64,000 nt of DNA from Leptonema sp964619535 (lineage in GTDB: Bacteria; Spirochaetota; Leptospiria; Leptospirales; Leptonemataceae), in contig CAZUEX010000007.1 of the NCBI GenBank assembly GCA_964619535.1, positions 1 through 64,000 on the forward strand. Direction: 5' to 3'. Every line of letters begins with the position of its first letter. Position 1 is the stretch's first letter. Below, in pieces: positions 15,602-23,073 of this stretch. The notes under the pieces are model-generated. The model searched no databases. It saw only the letters and a program-made list of their open reading frames with translations, and was not told where the DNA came from. The position numbers were made by a program, and so were the translations under genes.

Positions 15602-17575
15602 ATGCCAGCACCAGTGGTGGGAATACCAGGCGGATCGGGGATGCAAACCCAGGTAATGATTCAGCAGCTCATTGAGCTTGAGCGTAAGCCGTTACGCCGC
15701 CTGGAAGAGGAAAACAAGCGCAATCAGATTCGTATCCAGGCCTGGGAGGAGCTGCGCAAGCGGGCCCGCACCCTGTCCAACCTCAGTCGCGATCTTTATT
15801 CGTTTTCCGGTCCTTTTACCATCCGTACGATTGTTTCCTCTGATCCGGGTGCGATTACAGGCTCGGCCTCTCCCAACGTGGAAGAGGTCAGTCAGAGCAT
15901 ACAGGTCCTCGAGCTGGCCACCTATCATCAGATCCATTCCAGAGAGATCAGCGATGCCGAGGACCTGCCTGCAGCTACCTTTCGAATCAACACAGGCAAG
16001 AAAGATGTAGAGATCCATTTCCGGGGTGGAAAGATATCGGCCCTGGAACGCCTGCTACGACAGCACGGAGGAAACGATTTTGAGGTGTCGACGGTTCGCG
16101 TTACCTCTGATCGTTCCCTGTTAAGCCTGCGCTCGAAGAACATCGGTGCATCCGGGGCCTTCAAGTTTCATGATCCGGATGGCCTGCTTCGAAACATCGA
16201 ACTGGTCGGTGAAACGAAAGAACAGAAGGTCGGAACAGAAAACCTGTCGTTTAAGGATCGCGAACTGCCCGTTGTTATTGCAAAAGAAGAGACCTTGCTT
16301 CCGACGGTGGCAGAAGGCACCACGGTAACAAAACTGTATTTTTCCTCCCGGTTTAAGACGGTCGAGAAAAGAGAATCCGAGGATGTACAGACCGTCGTTG
16401 CCGGTCCCGGTTTAAGCGAAGAGATCGGTGGTGTGTCCATCAATGCCCCTGATATTGAGCGCAGAAGACTGAGCCGAAAGGAAACGGCCCTGAAAGGCAC
16501 ACTGCAGGCCGAGCTCCTCGTTGTCTATGATCGCATGGGTGCCCGCAAAGAACAGAAGGTGGAGATACGCGGCGATGGAGAATACACCGTTGATCTGGCC
16601 GAAGAGGCCGGTGGGCCGGTGCGCTTGCTTGAAATCCGTGTTCTGCCCCAGGCATCGTCCGAGGGAGAGTTAACATCCTTCCGAATTGATACTGTTCGCG
16701 AAGAAGAAGGCCTGTTCGGCCCGAAGCATGAAACGACACCGGCAAAAGATATGAGACTCCTGGTAAATGGAGTTGAGGTTAAGCGACCGCGCAATGAAGG
16801 GATTACCGACCTCATCCGGGGAGCCTCTCTGAACTTTCATCGTGTTACCGAAAGCCCTGTGCACCTGAAGGTTGAGCATCAATCCGATGAGATAAAAAAG
16901 AAGATCAAGGAATGGGTTGAGGCCCATAACGCTCTCGTTCAATTTATCCGCGATAATGACAAATTCGGCTCAAAGGATGAGTTCCAGATGAATCGTCCGA
17001 GCGATCCGAACGCGGACATCGATGAAGGGCTGCGCAAACTGGAAGACGCAAGCGGCATCTTTGCCGGCGATGCCGTAACCCGTCGCCTGATTGCCCAGCT
17101 GCAGGCAGCGGTGGCCCGCTCGTATCCCACACAGCAGGAACCTGCCTTTCGTGTGCTTGGCGACATAGGCATCTCCACCGGTGCCATTGGCAGTGACTGG
17201 AAGGACATCGAAAAAGGGCTTCTGGTTGTGGACGATGCAAAGCTGGATAAGGCGCTTCGCATGCATCCGGAGTCTGTTCGTGAGCTTTTTGCCGGGGATA
17301 CGAACGAAGACGGTGTAACAGACAGTGGCGTGGCTTACGTCATCAACCGAGAACTGGCTCCCTACGTTACCGTATCGGGGGGAGTGATCGCCGCTCGTAT
17401 TGACCTGCTGCAGGAGCAGATCAAGGCGAACAAGAAGCAGATATTTAACAAAGAGCTCAGCCTGAAACGAAAGGAGCAGCGGCTGCGCGAAAAATTCGGT
17501 CGTATGGAAACACAGATGCGACAGAGCCGCTCCACGTCGGAGTTTCTAAAGAATAAACTTTCAACCGGTCAGTAA
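15602..17575 (+). CDS. fliD: Flagellar filament cap protein FliD
   Basis: A 657-residue hook-associated protein 2. The N-terminal FliD_N part (VVGIPGGSGMQTQVMIQQLIELERKPL, helical) and C-terminal FliD_C part (DSGVAYVINRELAPYV...IDLLQEQI...LSLKRKEQRLREKFGRMETQM coiled coil) bracket a variable beta-rich middle. FliD caps the filament and folds incoming flagellin; in spirochaetes this occurs in the periplasm. GAGGAG ends 8 bases before the ATG at 15602, so the in-frame GTG at 15593, which lies inside that site, is rejected. The next gene follows after 13 bases with its own GGAGGG. Confidence 0.92.
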   Translation: MPAPVVGIPGGSGMQTQVMIQQLIELERKPLRRLEEENKRNQIRIQAWEELRKRARTLSNLSRDLYSFSGPFTIRTIVSSDPGAITGSASPNVEEVSQSIQVLELATYHQIHSREISDAEDLPAATFRINTGKKDVEIHFRGGKISALERLLRQHGGNDFEVSTVRVTSDRSLLSLRSKNIGASGAFKFHDPDGLLRNIELVGETKEQKVGTENLSFKDRELPVVIAKEETLLPTVAEGTTVTKLYFSSRFKTVEKRESEDVQTVVAGPGLSEEIGGVSINAPDIERRRLSRKETALKGTLQAELLVVYDRMGARKEQKVEIRGDGEYTVDLAEEAGGPVRLLEIRVLPQASSEGELTSFRIDTVREEEGLFGPKHETTPAKDMRLLVNGVEVKRPRNEGITDLIRGASLNFHRVTESPVHLKVEHQSDEIKKKIKEWVEAHNALVQFIRDNDKFGSKDEFQMNRPSDPNADIDEGLRKLEDASGIFAGDAVTRRLIAQLQAAVARSYPTQQEPAFRVLGDIGISTGAIGSDWKDIEKGLLVVDDAKLDKALRMHPESVRELFAGDTNEDGVTDSGVAYVINRELAPYVTVSGGVIAARIDLLQEQIKANKKQIFNKELSLKRKEQRLREKFGRMETQMRQSRSTSEFLKNKLSTGQ

Positions 17576-17588
17576 TCCGGAGGGATCT

Positions 17589-18581
17589 ATGCAGCTATAT
17601 ATCAATGACGAAGCGGTCGATGTGCAGTTCGACAGCGAGAAGACCTTAATCGATGTGTATCGGTCCGTGGAGGCCGAAGCAGCAAAGCATACGCGCTACA
17701 TCCTGGAATGCCGGGTCGAGGACCGCGATGTAACGCATGACTTTCTGGAGCAAACACCGCTGGATGCCGTAAAAAGCATGCAGTTCTGGATCGGAGATTC
17801 AAAGGCCATGCTGCTGCGAACGGCCCGTACCATCGACCGTTACCTGGATCAGGTGGGCAGTGCCCTCTTTTACAGCGAAGAGGTCCGCGCCGAAGATATT
17901 GAAGAGCTGCGCAACGGCATCAGCTGGCTTAGAGAATTCGTGGATGCGGCGGCAGGTATGCTTGGCCTGGACCTGGCGTCCTTCTCTGTTCCCATGCCCG
18001 ATGGATCCACGTCTCCCTGTATGGCCGATGTGCTTTCCTCTCTTGAAAAAGAGGCAGAGGCGCTTCAGCCCGGAGAGGCAAGGCTGGAATCCCTGTTGCA
18101 GAGCCTGCGCGCCATGAAGGCCTTTACCGGAAGGCTTGTGGTACGGCTCCATGCGGATTCCCTTACAGAAGAAGACATCCGTCGGGGCCTTGAGGCCTTT
18201 GAAGAGGCTCTGCCGGAGCTTGCGCAGAAGATCGTTCGCATCAATGAATCCTATCAGTCCGGACGGGACGATGAGGGGGTGGCTTTGCTTGACAGGGTGA
18301 TGGAAGAGCTGGATGAGCGCATCCCCTATGTGTTTGCAGCCCTTGAGCGAATCCCCGAAGAGCAAAAACAGGCATCGACCGAAGAGAAAAGCCTCGAGGA
18401 AACGGTATCAACCCTGCTTTCGCTGCTGTCTGACCTGTCTTCTGCTCTTGAAGAGAACGATATCGTAGCAGCCGGCGATATCCTGGAGTATGAGCTGGCA
18501 GAGCATATCGAATCCCTGGGGCCGGCCCTGCAGCAATTGAAAAAGTTCTTGCCGGAAGACGTCACCGAAAAGCATTTCTAA
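17589..18581 (+). CDS. Acidic helical protein of unknown function linked to fliD
   Basis: I do not recognise this 330-residue protein. It lacks a signal peptide or membrane segment, is acidic and mostly helical, with a short ubiquitin-like beta start (MQLYINDEAVDVQFDSEKTLIDVY). The helical region (70-320) contains weak heptads, so it may be a chaperone or scaffold. GGAGGG sits correctly before the ATG. Its place between fliD and the Fis-type regulator, with gaps of 13 and 3 bases, puts it in one operon, and a role in flagellar export or its control is a fair guess. Confidence 0.75.
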   Translation: MQLYINDEAVDVQFDSEKTLIDVYRSVEAEAAKHTRYILECRVEDRDVTHDFLEQTPLDAVKSMQFWIGDSKAMLLRTARTIDRYLDQVGSALFYSEEVRAEDIEELRNGISWLREFVDAAAGMLGLDLASFSVPMPDGSTSPCMADVLSSLEKEAEALQPGEARLESLLQSLRAMKAFTGRLVVRLHADSLTEEDIRRGLEAFEEALPELAQKIVRINESYQSGRDDEGVALLDRVMEELDERIPYVFAALERIPEEQKQASTEEKSLEETVSTLLSLLSDLSSALEENDIVAAGDILEYELAEHIESLGPALQQLKKFLPEDVTEKHF

Positions 18582-18584
18582 TCG

Positions 18585-19829
18585 GTGTCTTCTCTGCGAC
18601 TGTCGCATCTGCTTCAGCAGTTCTATCGGCATGCTGTGCCCTGTTTGCCCGTGGTTGAGGCAGAAAGCGATCGCTTTCTTGGCTTTATTCTGCGCCCGGA
18701 AATCGACCGGCGCAGTGCCGATCTGGAACGACTGCACGAGGAGTTTACGCGCATCCCGGCAGCCCTTCTGCATGAGGAGATCGGCGAAGAGGTCCTGCAC
18801 GCTCTTGTGGAAAAGAGCCCGGTACCGGTTCTCGATGAGCTCGGTCGCGAACACGATCGCTGGTCAAAGGCCGAGGTTTTCCGGCGCCTGGCAGCTCTTG
18901 AAGAACACAGGGAAGAAGGCCGGAAAGGGGACAGGCAGGGGCCCCTGGAGACAGAAGCGGAGCCGGACGGAGTGCAGGCTCCGACGGAAGGTGACTGGCT
19001 GAGTCAGCTCATCCTGGCCTCGCTTCCTCATCCGCTTCTTGCCACAGACCTGAACGGACAGACCCTCTTTTATAACGAAACCTTTGTTTCTCGTATTCTG
19101 GAGCGTGGCCCCTTTAAGAATACGCTGGCTCTGGCTGAACGCTACTTCCTCGAAGTGAACCGCAATGCCCTGGCGCGAACCTACAGCATGGGGCCACATC
19201 CGGTGGATCTGCTTTTCGTATCGCTAACAGAGCTTCATCTGACCGTCGAAATCGCCACCCTGGAACACGACCGCGTCATCATGGGCTATCTGTACATCTT
19301 CCATGATCCGGAGGTCACCGGGCTGCCTCATGAGATCATGAGCCGGCTTGAGGCAGGGCAGGATCTGGACTCCATCATGGAAGACCTGGAAGCAGGCATC
19401 ATTGCCTCGATGCTGCGCAGAACGGGCCAGAACGTCTCTCATGCGGCGCGTGCACTTGGCGTAAACCGTTCGACGCTGCAGAACAAGATTCGCCGCCTTG
19501 ATGTAAACGAACGCTTTCACCGTAAGGTAGAAGGACCCGTGCGTCGCATGCGGCGTAAGGGAACAGATTCTGTGCGCGTCATACCCGACGCGAAGTCTTT
19601 CGATTTTAACGGTGAGCAGTCGGCCGGGCAGGAAACCGGTAGCAAGCAGGCATCTGAGTCGAAAGCAGAAACGGCGAAAAAGGCTTCGAAAAAATCCGCG
19701 AAACAATCGACGAAGAAGTCATCGAAGAAGGCAGCCACGAAGCCGGCGAAGAAGTCGTCCAGCAGTTCGTCAAAGAAGGCAGCAAAGAAAGCTTCTGCCT
19801 CGGCAGCAAAGCGCTCGTCGGAGCCGTGA
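18585..19829 (+). CDS. CBS-like/PAS/Fis-HTH regulator with histone H1-like C-terminal tail
   Basis: The 414 residues read as: CBS-like segments (LPVVEAESDRFLGFILRPEI at 21-40, VPVLDELGRE at 80-89), a PAS domain (about 138-245), a Fis-type helix-turn-helix (about 265-306, VSHAARALGVNRSTLQNKIRRL) and a Lys/Ala/Ser-rich tail (about 357-414, repeats such as KKASKKSAKQSTKKSSKKA). There is no AAA+ or sigma-54 module, so it is not a normal enhancer-binding protein. The tail resembles histone H1 and AlgP/HctB-like proteins and should bind DNA non-specifically. The GTG start is 3 bases after the previous stop. Targets may include the flagellar genes upstream; this is inference. Confidence 0.72.
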   Translation: MSSLRLSHLLQQFYRHAVPCLPVVEAESDRFLGFILRPEIDRRSADLERLHEEFTRIPAALLHEEIGEEVLHALVEKSPVPVLDELGREHDRWSKAEVFRRLAALEEHREEGRKGDRQGPLETEAEPDGVQAPTEGDWLSQLILASLPHPLLATDLNGQTLFYNETFVSRILERGPFKNTLALAERYFLEVNRNALARTYSMGPHPVDLLFVSLTELHLTVEIATLEHDRVIMGYLYIFHDPEVTGLPHEIMSRLEAGQDLDSIMEDLEAGIIASMLRRTGQNVSHAARALGVNRSTLQNKIRRLDVNERFHRKVEGPVRRMRRKGTDSVRVIPDAKSFDFNGEQSAGQETGSKQASESKAETAKKASKKSAKQSTKKSSKKAATKPAKKSSSSSSKKAAKKASASAAKRSSEP

Positions 19830-19845
19830 AGGGAAGTTTGATAAT

Positions 19846-19927
19846 TACCCGGAGCGGGACTTGAACCCGCACGGCGAATCGCCCCGGGATTTTAAGTCCC
19901 GTATGTCTACCATTCCATCATCCGGGC
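19846..19927 (-). tRNA. tRNA-Leu (UAA)
   Basis: An 82-base tRNA on the minus strand. Acceptor arms GCCCGGA and TCCGGGT pair, the anticodon is UAA (in GGGACTTAAAATCCC), the variable arm is long as in leucine tRNAs and the T-loop is GGTTCAAGTCC. The 3' CCA is not encoded. Confidence 0.93.
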
Positions 19928-19973
19928 TGTTATCACCCTCCGAAAACAGGGTTCGGATTTCCTGGGGAGAAAA

Positions 19974-20048
19974 TGGAGGCGTCGGCCGGATTCGAACCGG
20001 CGATCGGGCTTTTGCAGAGCCCTGCCTTAGCCACTTGGCTACGACGCC
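19974..20048 (-). tRNA. tRNA-Cys (GCA), CCA encoded
   Basis: A 75-base tRNA including the CCA. Acceptor arms GGCGTCG and CGACGCC pair, the discriminator base is U, the anticodon is GCA (CTCTGCAAAAG) and the T-loop is GGTTCGAATCC. It lies 46 bases upstream of tRNA-Leu on the same strand, so both are probably one transcript. Confidence 0.93.
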
Positions 20049-20169
20049 GTTTGTGAGACGGTAATTGGTTCTGACCTATCGGGTCAATTGAAAATTCACG
20101 GGATTGCCAGCCGCCCGCTACGGCCTTCTAAAAATCTCTTTTCGCTGTGATCCTGTGCAGGACGATGCG

Positions 20170-20187
20170 CCCGTATGGAAATACGGG
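20170..20187 (+). promoter_or_regulatory. Hairpin enclosing the start codon of the kinase-like gene
   Basis: CCCGTAT-GGAA-ATACGGG is a perfect 7-bp hairpin with a GNRA-type loop. The ATG at 20175 straddles the stem and loop, so ribosome access could be blocked when it folds. No good ribosome-binding site lies upstream. Confidence 0.5.
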
Positions 20188-21257
20188 ATATCTTTCACAG
20201 GGTCAGGCGTCGAATTCGGAATGCCCGTGACCGGGTTGGTGTGCAGGGGCAGAGGGCTGCCGATGTCATGCGTTCTGCCTTTGATGAGGACTGGATTGAT
20301 CGCGCCCTGGAAAAGGCGCGCGAAACGCTCGCCCCGCGCAAAGAGCTCATCCCCGTAGACTTCCAGCTCAGACAGCATTCATTGCCCAGGCGTATCTATG
20401 AACGCATGGTGCCTCTGTCACATGTCATGCGCATGCAGATGCGGTATGATCGACCATTTCTCGACGACTTTATGCCTGTGGGGCCTGACAGCTATATTGG
20501 CCGCGGATCCTACAAGTTCGTTTACAGTCTGCCCTGGAAGATGGTGCTGAAAGTAGGAAAAAAGATCCTTCCGTCCGATCCGCTCTGTGGGTCGCTTTTC
20601 CGCGAAGTGGCCGGTAAGCCCGAGAAGTTTCTAAAAAAGGAAGAGCTGGAGCTGATGGATTATCTGTGCAGTCGCCGCCGAACGACGGCAGGAAAAGAAA
20701 GAATACGCTTTAACTTCTATCGCCTTGGTCTGGAACGTTACAGCTATGCCATTGTAAAACAGGCCCTGCCCGATATGGTGCTGCCCACACGCTTCTTTAT
20801 GGGAGTACGTTATCGGCAATCCCTGTTCGGACACGGCCATACAGAAACACTGCGTCCGATGGACACGCAGCTTTTGCTTACAGGGAAACACCTGAAAGAG
20901 CTGGCCGTTTCAGGCAAGGAGGCAGAGCAGGGCAGGCTGGGTCGCTTTTTCAGTCCCAGGTTCGAGTTTACGTTTGATATTGGTCGCTTCGGTACCGTTA
21001 AGAAGAAGCAGCTGGAAAAGATCCGCGATGATCTGCTCAGGCTTGTCCGGTTTACAGAGACGCTGGCAGACAGAGACCGATTGATCCTGGACATCCATAC
21101 AGAAAACCTGATCATTACCATCCCCGACTTTGAACTGAAGATCTTCGATTTTCACATCTTTGACGAGCACCTCTATACGATGGCGCGCGGCTACGACCGA
21201 CCGGAGCAGGAGCACATCGAGGTTATTGAGAAATTCATCGCCTCGTTTGGCCTGTAG
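20175..21257 (+). CDS. Atypical protein-kinase-like protein
   Basis: A 360-residue soluble protein with a kinase-fold pattern: glycine-rich loop YIGRGSYKFVY (108-117), Lys126 in VLKVGK, a catalytic-loop-like DIHTENL (306-312) and a metal-loop-like FDFH (324-327). It follows the HxDxxxxN/DxD logic of aminoglycoside- or Ser/Thr-kinase relatives, but with HRD replaced by DIHTEN and DFG by DFH. No partner domain is attached. It is translated alone and converges with the DUF5715 gene. Substrate unknown; catalytic activity is inferred from the retained residues. The start is uncertain because of the hairpin over the ATG. Confidence 0.65.
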   Translation: MEIRDIFHRVRRRIRNARDRVGVQGQRAADVMRSAFDEDWIDRALEKARETLAPRKELIPVDFQLRQHSLPRRIYERMVPLSHVMRMQMRYDRPFLDDFMPVGPDSYIGRGSYKFVYSLPWKMVLKVGKKILPSDPLCGSLFREVAGKPEKFLKKEELELMDYLCSRRRTTAGKERIRFNFYRLGLERYSYAIVKQALPDMVLPTRFFMGVRYRQSLFGHGHTETLRPMDTQLLLTGKHLKELAVSGKEAEQGRLGRFFSPRFEFTFDIGRFGTVKKKQLEKIRDDLLRLVRFTETLADRDRLILDIHTENLIITIPDFELKIFDFHIFDEHLYTMARGYDRPEQEHIEVIEKFIASFGL

Positions 21258-21266
21258 GCCTTGCTG

Positions 21267-22091
21267 TTAACGAGGCAGGATGGTAACATGGTAGCAGCGC
21301 TGATTCTTTTCGAGGATGGCATACAGCCGCCCTTCTTCCTGCAGTTCGATCAGCGTTTCTGCCAGCATGGAATGCAGCTGACGCCGCAGGGCATCGCCAA
21401 GCCAGTAGCCCGTACGGACCCGCATGGTCTGCAATGAGCGGTTGATGTCTGCATCGCCGCTGTCAGGAAGAGGCGGAAGCGATACATAGAAATGGTCGTA
21501 GAAGATGTCGAAGCTGATGCCATAGCTGTGCGAAGAAACCAGAGAGGCATTGGGGTTTCTGTAGCGCAGCCCATCCTGATACTCAACCGTACGTAACACA
21601 GAAGAAAGGGCAATCTTTACCGTTACATCGGGCATTCCCGTGCGCTGGTTGAAACGTTTTGCGATCAGCTGCAGCCCTTCCACGGCGTGAGGCAAAAGGG
21701 CACGGTATTCTTTTCGCACATTATAAAAGAAATAGGGCGTCTGGCTGTTCTGATCCAGGGTCTTGAATGAACCAGCCTTGATCCGTGCCTTCAGGTCTGT
21801 TTGGTCCTGGACGGCCGTCAGTCGCATAGAACGCACTACACGCAGGTGGTCTTGTAGAAGGTAGGTACGCAGCTTCTTTTCTTTCGCCGGTGTTTTCCAG
21901 TCCTCGTAGATGGGGAAGCCCTCGATGATGCGACGCTCAAAATCCCGGGCTCGGTCAAAAAAGGCCTCTATAGCGGCGGCTTCGGCCTTCCTCTGCTCTG
22001 CGATGAAATAATGACTGCCGTAGGCAGCTGCGACGATGCCGATCAGTGCCAGTAGAATGACAGAGAAATAGACGATGCTGCGATTTTTCAC
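21267..22091 (-). CDS. DUF5715 protein, candidate membrane-anchored peptidoglycan peptidase
   Basis: A 274-residue protein with one N-terminal membrane helix (about 6-29) and an extracytoplasmic domain of the DUF5715 type. The block SSHSYGISFDI mirrors the SxHxxGxAxD zinc site of VanY-like D,D-carboxypeptidases, and a late CYHVTI could give the third ligand. A peptidase role in the cell wall is therefore possible, though family activity is not established to my knowledge. It lies 52 bases downstream of the hydrolase gene. Confidence 0.6.
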   Translation of the reverse strand: MKNRSIVYFSVILLALIGIVAAAYGSHYFIAEQRKAEAAAIEAFFDRARDFERRIIEGFPIYEDWKTPAKEKKLRTYLLQDHLRVVRSMRLTAVQDQTDLKARIKAGSFKTLDQNSQTPYFFYNVRKEYRALLPHAVEGLQLIAKRFNQRTGMPDVTVKIALSSVLRTVEYQDGLRYRNPNASLVSSHSYGISFDIFYDHFYVSLPPLPDSGDADINRSLQTMRVRTGYWLGDALRRQLHSMLAETLIELQEEGRLYAILEKNQRCYHVTILPR

Positions 22092-22143
22092 AGGTCAAAG
22101 AGATGCAGCCTGCCTGTAAAGAAAACCATTTAAAGAACACCAT

Positions 22144-23073
22144 TTAAAGAAAGCCATGCGTTCGGTAAAACGACAGCATTTCGGGTATCAAGGCCTCCGG
22201 CTGATCATGGTGCAGGTTGTGTCCGGCCTGCTCAATCTCGCAGAGTTGCAATGTTTTGAAGTGCGAGAGGATTTCCGGTAGCCGCGAGGGCCCTGGATGG
22301 AGTTGACTTTTCTTGCCAAGGAATAACAGCACAGGGCAGTCAATGCGCCTCCACAGGGCCCGGCTGATTTCCGGTGGAAAGGAAAGCGGTACGGTATGGT
22401 TCTTCAGGCGTGGATCGTGGACCCAGATCAGATTGCGATCGGGTTCAGCGGGGTTATGAGGTTTTGCAAGGAGTCTTGCAAGTATGGCAATACGATCCTT
22501 TCGAACACCACGATGAATACGCGAAAGCACTCGCTCGACCTCGGCCCAATCCTTCATCATTTTGGCCTCGTTATGCGTCTCTTCAGTGAGACGAAGGGCC
22601 CAGGAGCGCAGGCGATCTGCTTCGGTGTCTGAGGAAACAAGACCAGAGAAGCCTTCGAGAAGAACAAGTGAGCGGACCTTCTCTGGCAGTGTTCCGGCAA
22701 ACCGGGCTGCCAGGGCCGCTCCCATACTGTGGGCCAGAATATGCACGGGGTCTGTTGAAAGGGAAGAAATCTGCACGTTAACAAAACGAATCAGATCTGC
22801 GAAGGCTTCCTGTATCGTATAGGTCCTTTCGCGTGGTTTAGAATCTCCCTGTCCTCGCCAGTCCAGAAGAATGGGGTCGAAATGATTGAGTACTTCGTCG
22901 AGAAAGAGAAAGGTCTTGGCCGTATCCTGGTAACCGGAAAGACAGAGAAGCAGTGGACCATTTCCCGGTGCAGGCCTGAACCAGGCCATACCTTCAAAAT
23001 ACCGCGGCTCGCTCTTTAGAATGCGTTGTTGCATATCGTTCTCCGTGATTTCAGGTTCAGGCTGGTTCTGCAC
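22144..23073 (-). CDS. Alpha/beta-hydrolase
   Basis: A 309-residue soluble hydrolase with the nucleophile elbow HSMGA (Ser in ILAHSMGAA), an oxyanion strand LLLCLSGYQDTAKTF, and LLDWRGQGDSKP typical of epoxide-hydrolase-like or proline-iminopeptidase-like members. A late QAGHNLHHDQP supplies the catalytic His and an Asp lies before a lid region. The substrate is not readable. It overlaps the DISM sensor gene upstream by 17 bases, so both are probably co-translated. Confidence 0.85.
   Translation of the reverse strand: MQNQPEPEITENDMQQRILKSEPRYFEGMAWFRPAPGNGPLLLCLSGYQDTAKTFLFLDEVLNHFDPILLDWRGQGDSKPRERTYTIQEAFADLIRFVNVQISSLSTDPVHILAHSMGAALAARFAGTLPEKVRSLVLLEGFSGLVSSDTEADRLRSWALRLTEETHNEAKMMKDWAEVERVLSRIHRGVRKDRIAILARLLAKPHNPAEPDRNLIWVHDPRLKNHTVPLSFPPEISRALWRRIDCPVLLFLGKKSQLHPGPSRLPEILSHFKTLQLCEIEQAGHNLHHDQPEALIPEMLSFYRTHGFL

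Noticed and set aside
22397..22632. Short plus-strand frames inside the alpha/beta-hydrolase gene
   Set aside because: They lie opposite the catalytic region of a well-formed hydrolase and have no ribosome-binding site.
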